Origin: Diaporthe sp. PMI_573
Lineage: Eukaryota > Ascomycota > Sordariomycetes > Diaporthales > Diaporthaceae
Reading direction: 5' to 3'
Assembly: GCA_021399435.1 (NCBI GenBank)
Contig: JAJTUP010000035.1
Span: 124,001 to 188,000, forward strand
DNA: 64,000 bases
Shown here: positions 62,501-64,000 of the stretch, piece by piece
How the letters are laid out: the number at the start of each line of letters is the position of its first letter
How positions within the stretch are numbered: the stretch's first letter is position 1
Program-made: the position numbers and the translations under genes
The notes under the pieces: model-generated
Databases searched by the model: none
What the model was told of the DNA's origin: nothing
The model's input: only the letters and a program-made list of their open reading frames with translations

Positions 62501-64000
62501 TGATTGACTAATCTAATGATGAGCGGTAGATTGACTATGACCCTATCTCGAAGATAGATATCATCGCCGCCTTCGAATGGAGGGCGGATGCCAAGCACAC
62601 GACGAGGACGCTACGGGAGGAATCAGGCCCGGATAGCAGGTGGTGAATGAGATGTACATGCACATAAGTTGACCCCGCTTGGGCCGGCACGACTGATCTT
62701 CGTCCCCGAATCTATTTACTTTGTACGCAGTCTGCAGCTGTCTCCCCTTGCTCGCCCTCCCTGCTCGTGCACCCCATTTCGTTGCCAGGGCCATCGAATC
62801 GCGCTTTCTCTTGACCCTCTTTGCCTTCTATGAAGAAGAAAGAAAAGAAAACCGCGATGTGCGACGCGCAGTTGAATAACCGTGGTCCGTACCTTATAGT
62901 CGATGCAGGATATAATTTTCCATCATGCATCCCACTGTCAGTAAGGGCAACCTCTTTCAGCCTGAGTGCGTCTCAATGGGCGTCTTTATTGACCATCGGT
63001 CGTCACCCGCGACCACGCGTTGGCCCCACTCTACCGTAACAAGAGTCAAGCCATTCCAGTCCGGGTCTTTGGCTTGCCCCAGTCGGTGAAGTTGGTTGAA
63101 GTCAATGCGGTAAATGTTTTCAATGTTCCTCTATTTGAAGTGACTGCTTCTGCTGAGTTCCAGCCGAGGCTGTGAAAGCTAAGTCCTTGAGCCCCGCTGC
63201 TGCCTAAGAGCTACCTTGTCAGTGAAAAACCTTATGCTAAGTGTTACAGATGGACAATACTCCTCTCAACTTCGAATGGCATACAATTCCAATCAACAAT
63301 CCGTCTCCGCTTGGTTGTTGTGTTAGCACTCCACCGGAGGTGACTGGCAGACAATCACGGTAGCATTGTGGTTTTTATATCGCTGCCACTCGTGGTCGAA
63401 CTGGTCTTCGTTATTATCGGTGGCTATAATGCCGAAAAAAATCCGGGGTTTCCAGAATCCCTTCGCAAAATTTGGCGGCCACGATCGCATCCCGTATTAC
63501 AATATCATGTACTTCGGATCTATCGCACAGGCCGGGTATGGCGCTACCTATATGATGACTGCCGCGGTAACCAGTGTCACCTTATTTACATGTCCACGAG
63601 AGGAAAAAGTCGGTATTGGACTCTGTTCACGTATTTGACCACATTAAACTAGAATGCCAGGTAGCTAGAAGCCATTGGGAATTTCACGAGCTGAAAGTCA
63701 TCACAGCGAGGTTGCTAGACAGTTACCCCATTTGCCTGTGGCTAAATTGTGGATGTGATACACAAGAAGGGGTGCAAAGGTACTTCAGGCCATTAGGATA
63801 CAGCGCTGGGAGATGACAGAGCAGAGAACTCACGTATAAATTCCCCTAATGCCCTACATTGAGCCGCATGACGGTCTATAGCTCCGCCACGATGCTTATA
63901 CTAGGCAATGCTCACGAGACGCATCGCATTTTTGCCCGACGTAGATGACTGCCCCGGTGCGAAAAGTCAAACAGCCGAAGTTTGCACTAATGTGAGGTTT
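62501..64000. other. No supported gene to the window end
   Basis: Several short ORFs exist. 63368-63652 starts with a hydrophobic segment (VFISLPLVVELVFVIIGGYN) and 63250 starts a 38-codon ORF, but neither has a recognisable family or splice continuation. They could be exons of a gene extending past the window. Confidence 0.25.

Noticed and set aside
63366..63652. Membrane protein gene near the right edge
   Set aside because: One hydrophobic stretch only, two competing frames and no recognisable family; left as unannotated.

Overview
The window reads as accessory DNA from a filamentous ascomycete (Pezizomycotina). The evidence is short GT-AG introns of about 43-107 bp, fungal gene families (GH64 glucanase, rhodopsin-like membrane protein, GT2 polysaccharide synthase, NLR with HEAT repeats, fungal C2H2 regulators), Tad1-type LINE pieces and many hAT transposons. 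Genus cannot be read from the sequence. Gene density is low, and roughly half of the recognisable coding sequence is transposon-derived, truncated or broken, as in subtelomeric or other fast-evolving compartments.

Layout. 0-6.3 kb: 3' part of a Tad1-like LINE, a GH64 gene carrying one amber codon, an Ulp1-type peptidase gene and a detached LINE 3' end. 6.5-12 kb: a hAT transposase joined to a DNA-ligase fragment, then a zinc-finger fragment, a LINE ORF1 fragment and a second hAT transposase. 13-19.5 kb: a 16-bp minisatellite, a split pogo/Tigger-like transposase and dispersed repeats around an element with perfect 21-bp inverted ends. 19.6-22.3 kb: an intact five-exon gene for an unrecognised 847-residue helical protein. 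23.1-24.2 kb: a complete small LTR element (TRIM-like) with identical 176-bp LTRs, a 5-bp target duplication and no coding capacity. Its interior carries two families of repeated hairpins, one of them with apparent compensatory changes. 24.4-32 kb: a kinase-accessory pseudogene, a small gene, the C-terminal part of a HEAT-repeat NLR, a rhodopsin-like gene, a DUF7924-like fragment and an AGC-kinase fragment. 32.7-36.4 kb: an intact Ser/Thr kinase gene divergent from a gene for a basic, disordered protein. 37-44 kb: a glycosyltransferase fragment, two small unknown genes (one with a fresh 150-bp internal duplication), a tRNA-like relic and a C2H2 gene. 45-49 kb: a methyltransferase fragment and a six-exon, 961-residue 2OG-Fe(II)-oxygenase-like protein that appears to lack its iron ligands. 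49-51 kb: a third hAT transposase. 52.5-54.2 kb: a MATE-like transporter. 54.6-62.5 kb: three C2H2 proteins of one family, a hairpin-rich repeat that cuts one of them off, a hAT relic interrupted by an 817-bp non-autonomous hAT element with a perfect 8-bp target duplication, and a decayed hAT relic.

No metabolic pathway or operon-like unit is visible. The recurring host theme is signalling and recognition (kinase, NLR, C2H2 proteins, rhodopsin-like protein) embedded in transposon debris. The strongest candidate for something undescribed is the hairpin array inside the 23-24 kb LTR element. Gene models with introns were assembled by eye from reading-frame continuity and splice-site consensus; they are inferences, not transcript evidence.
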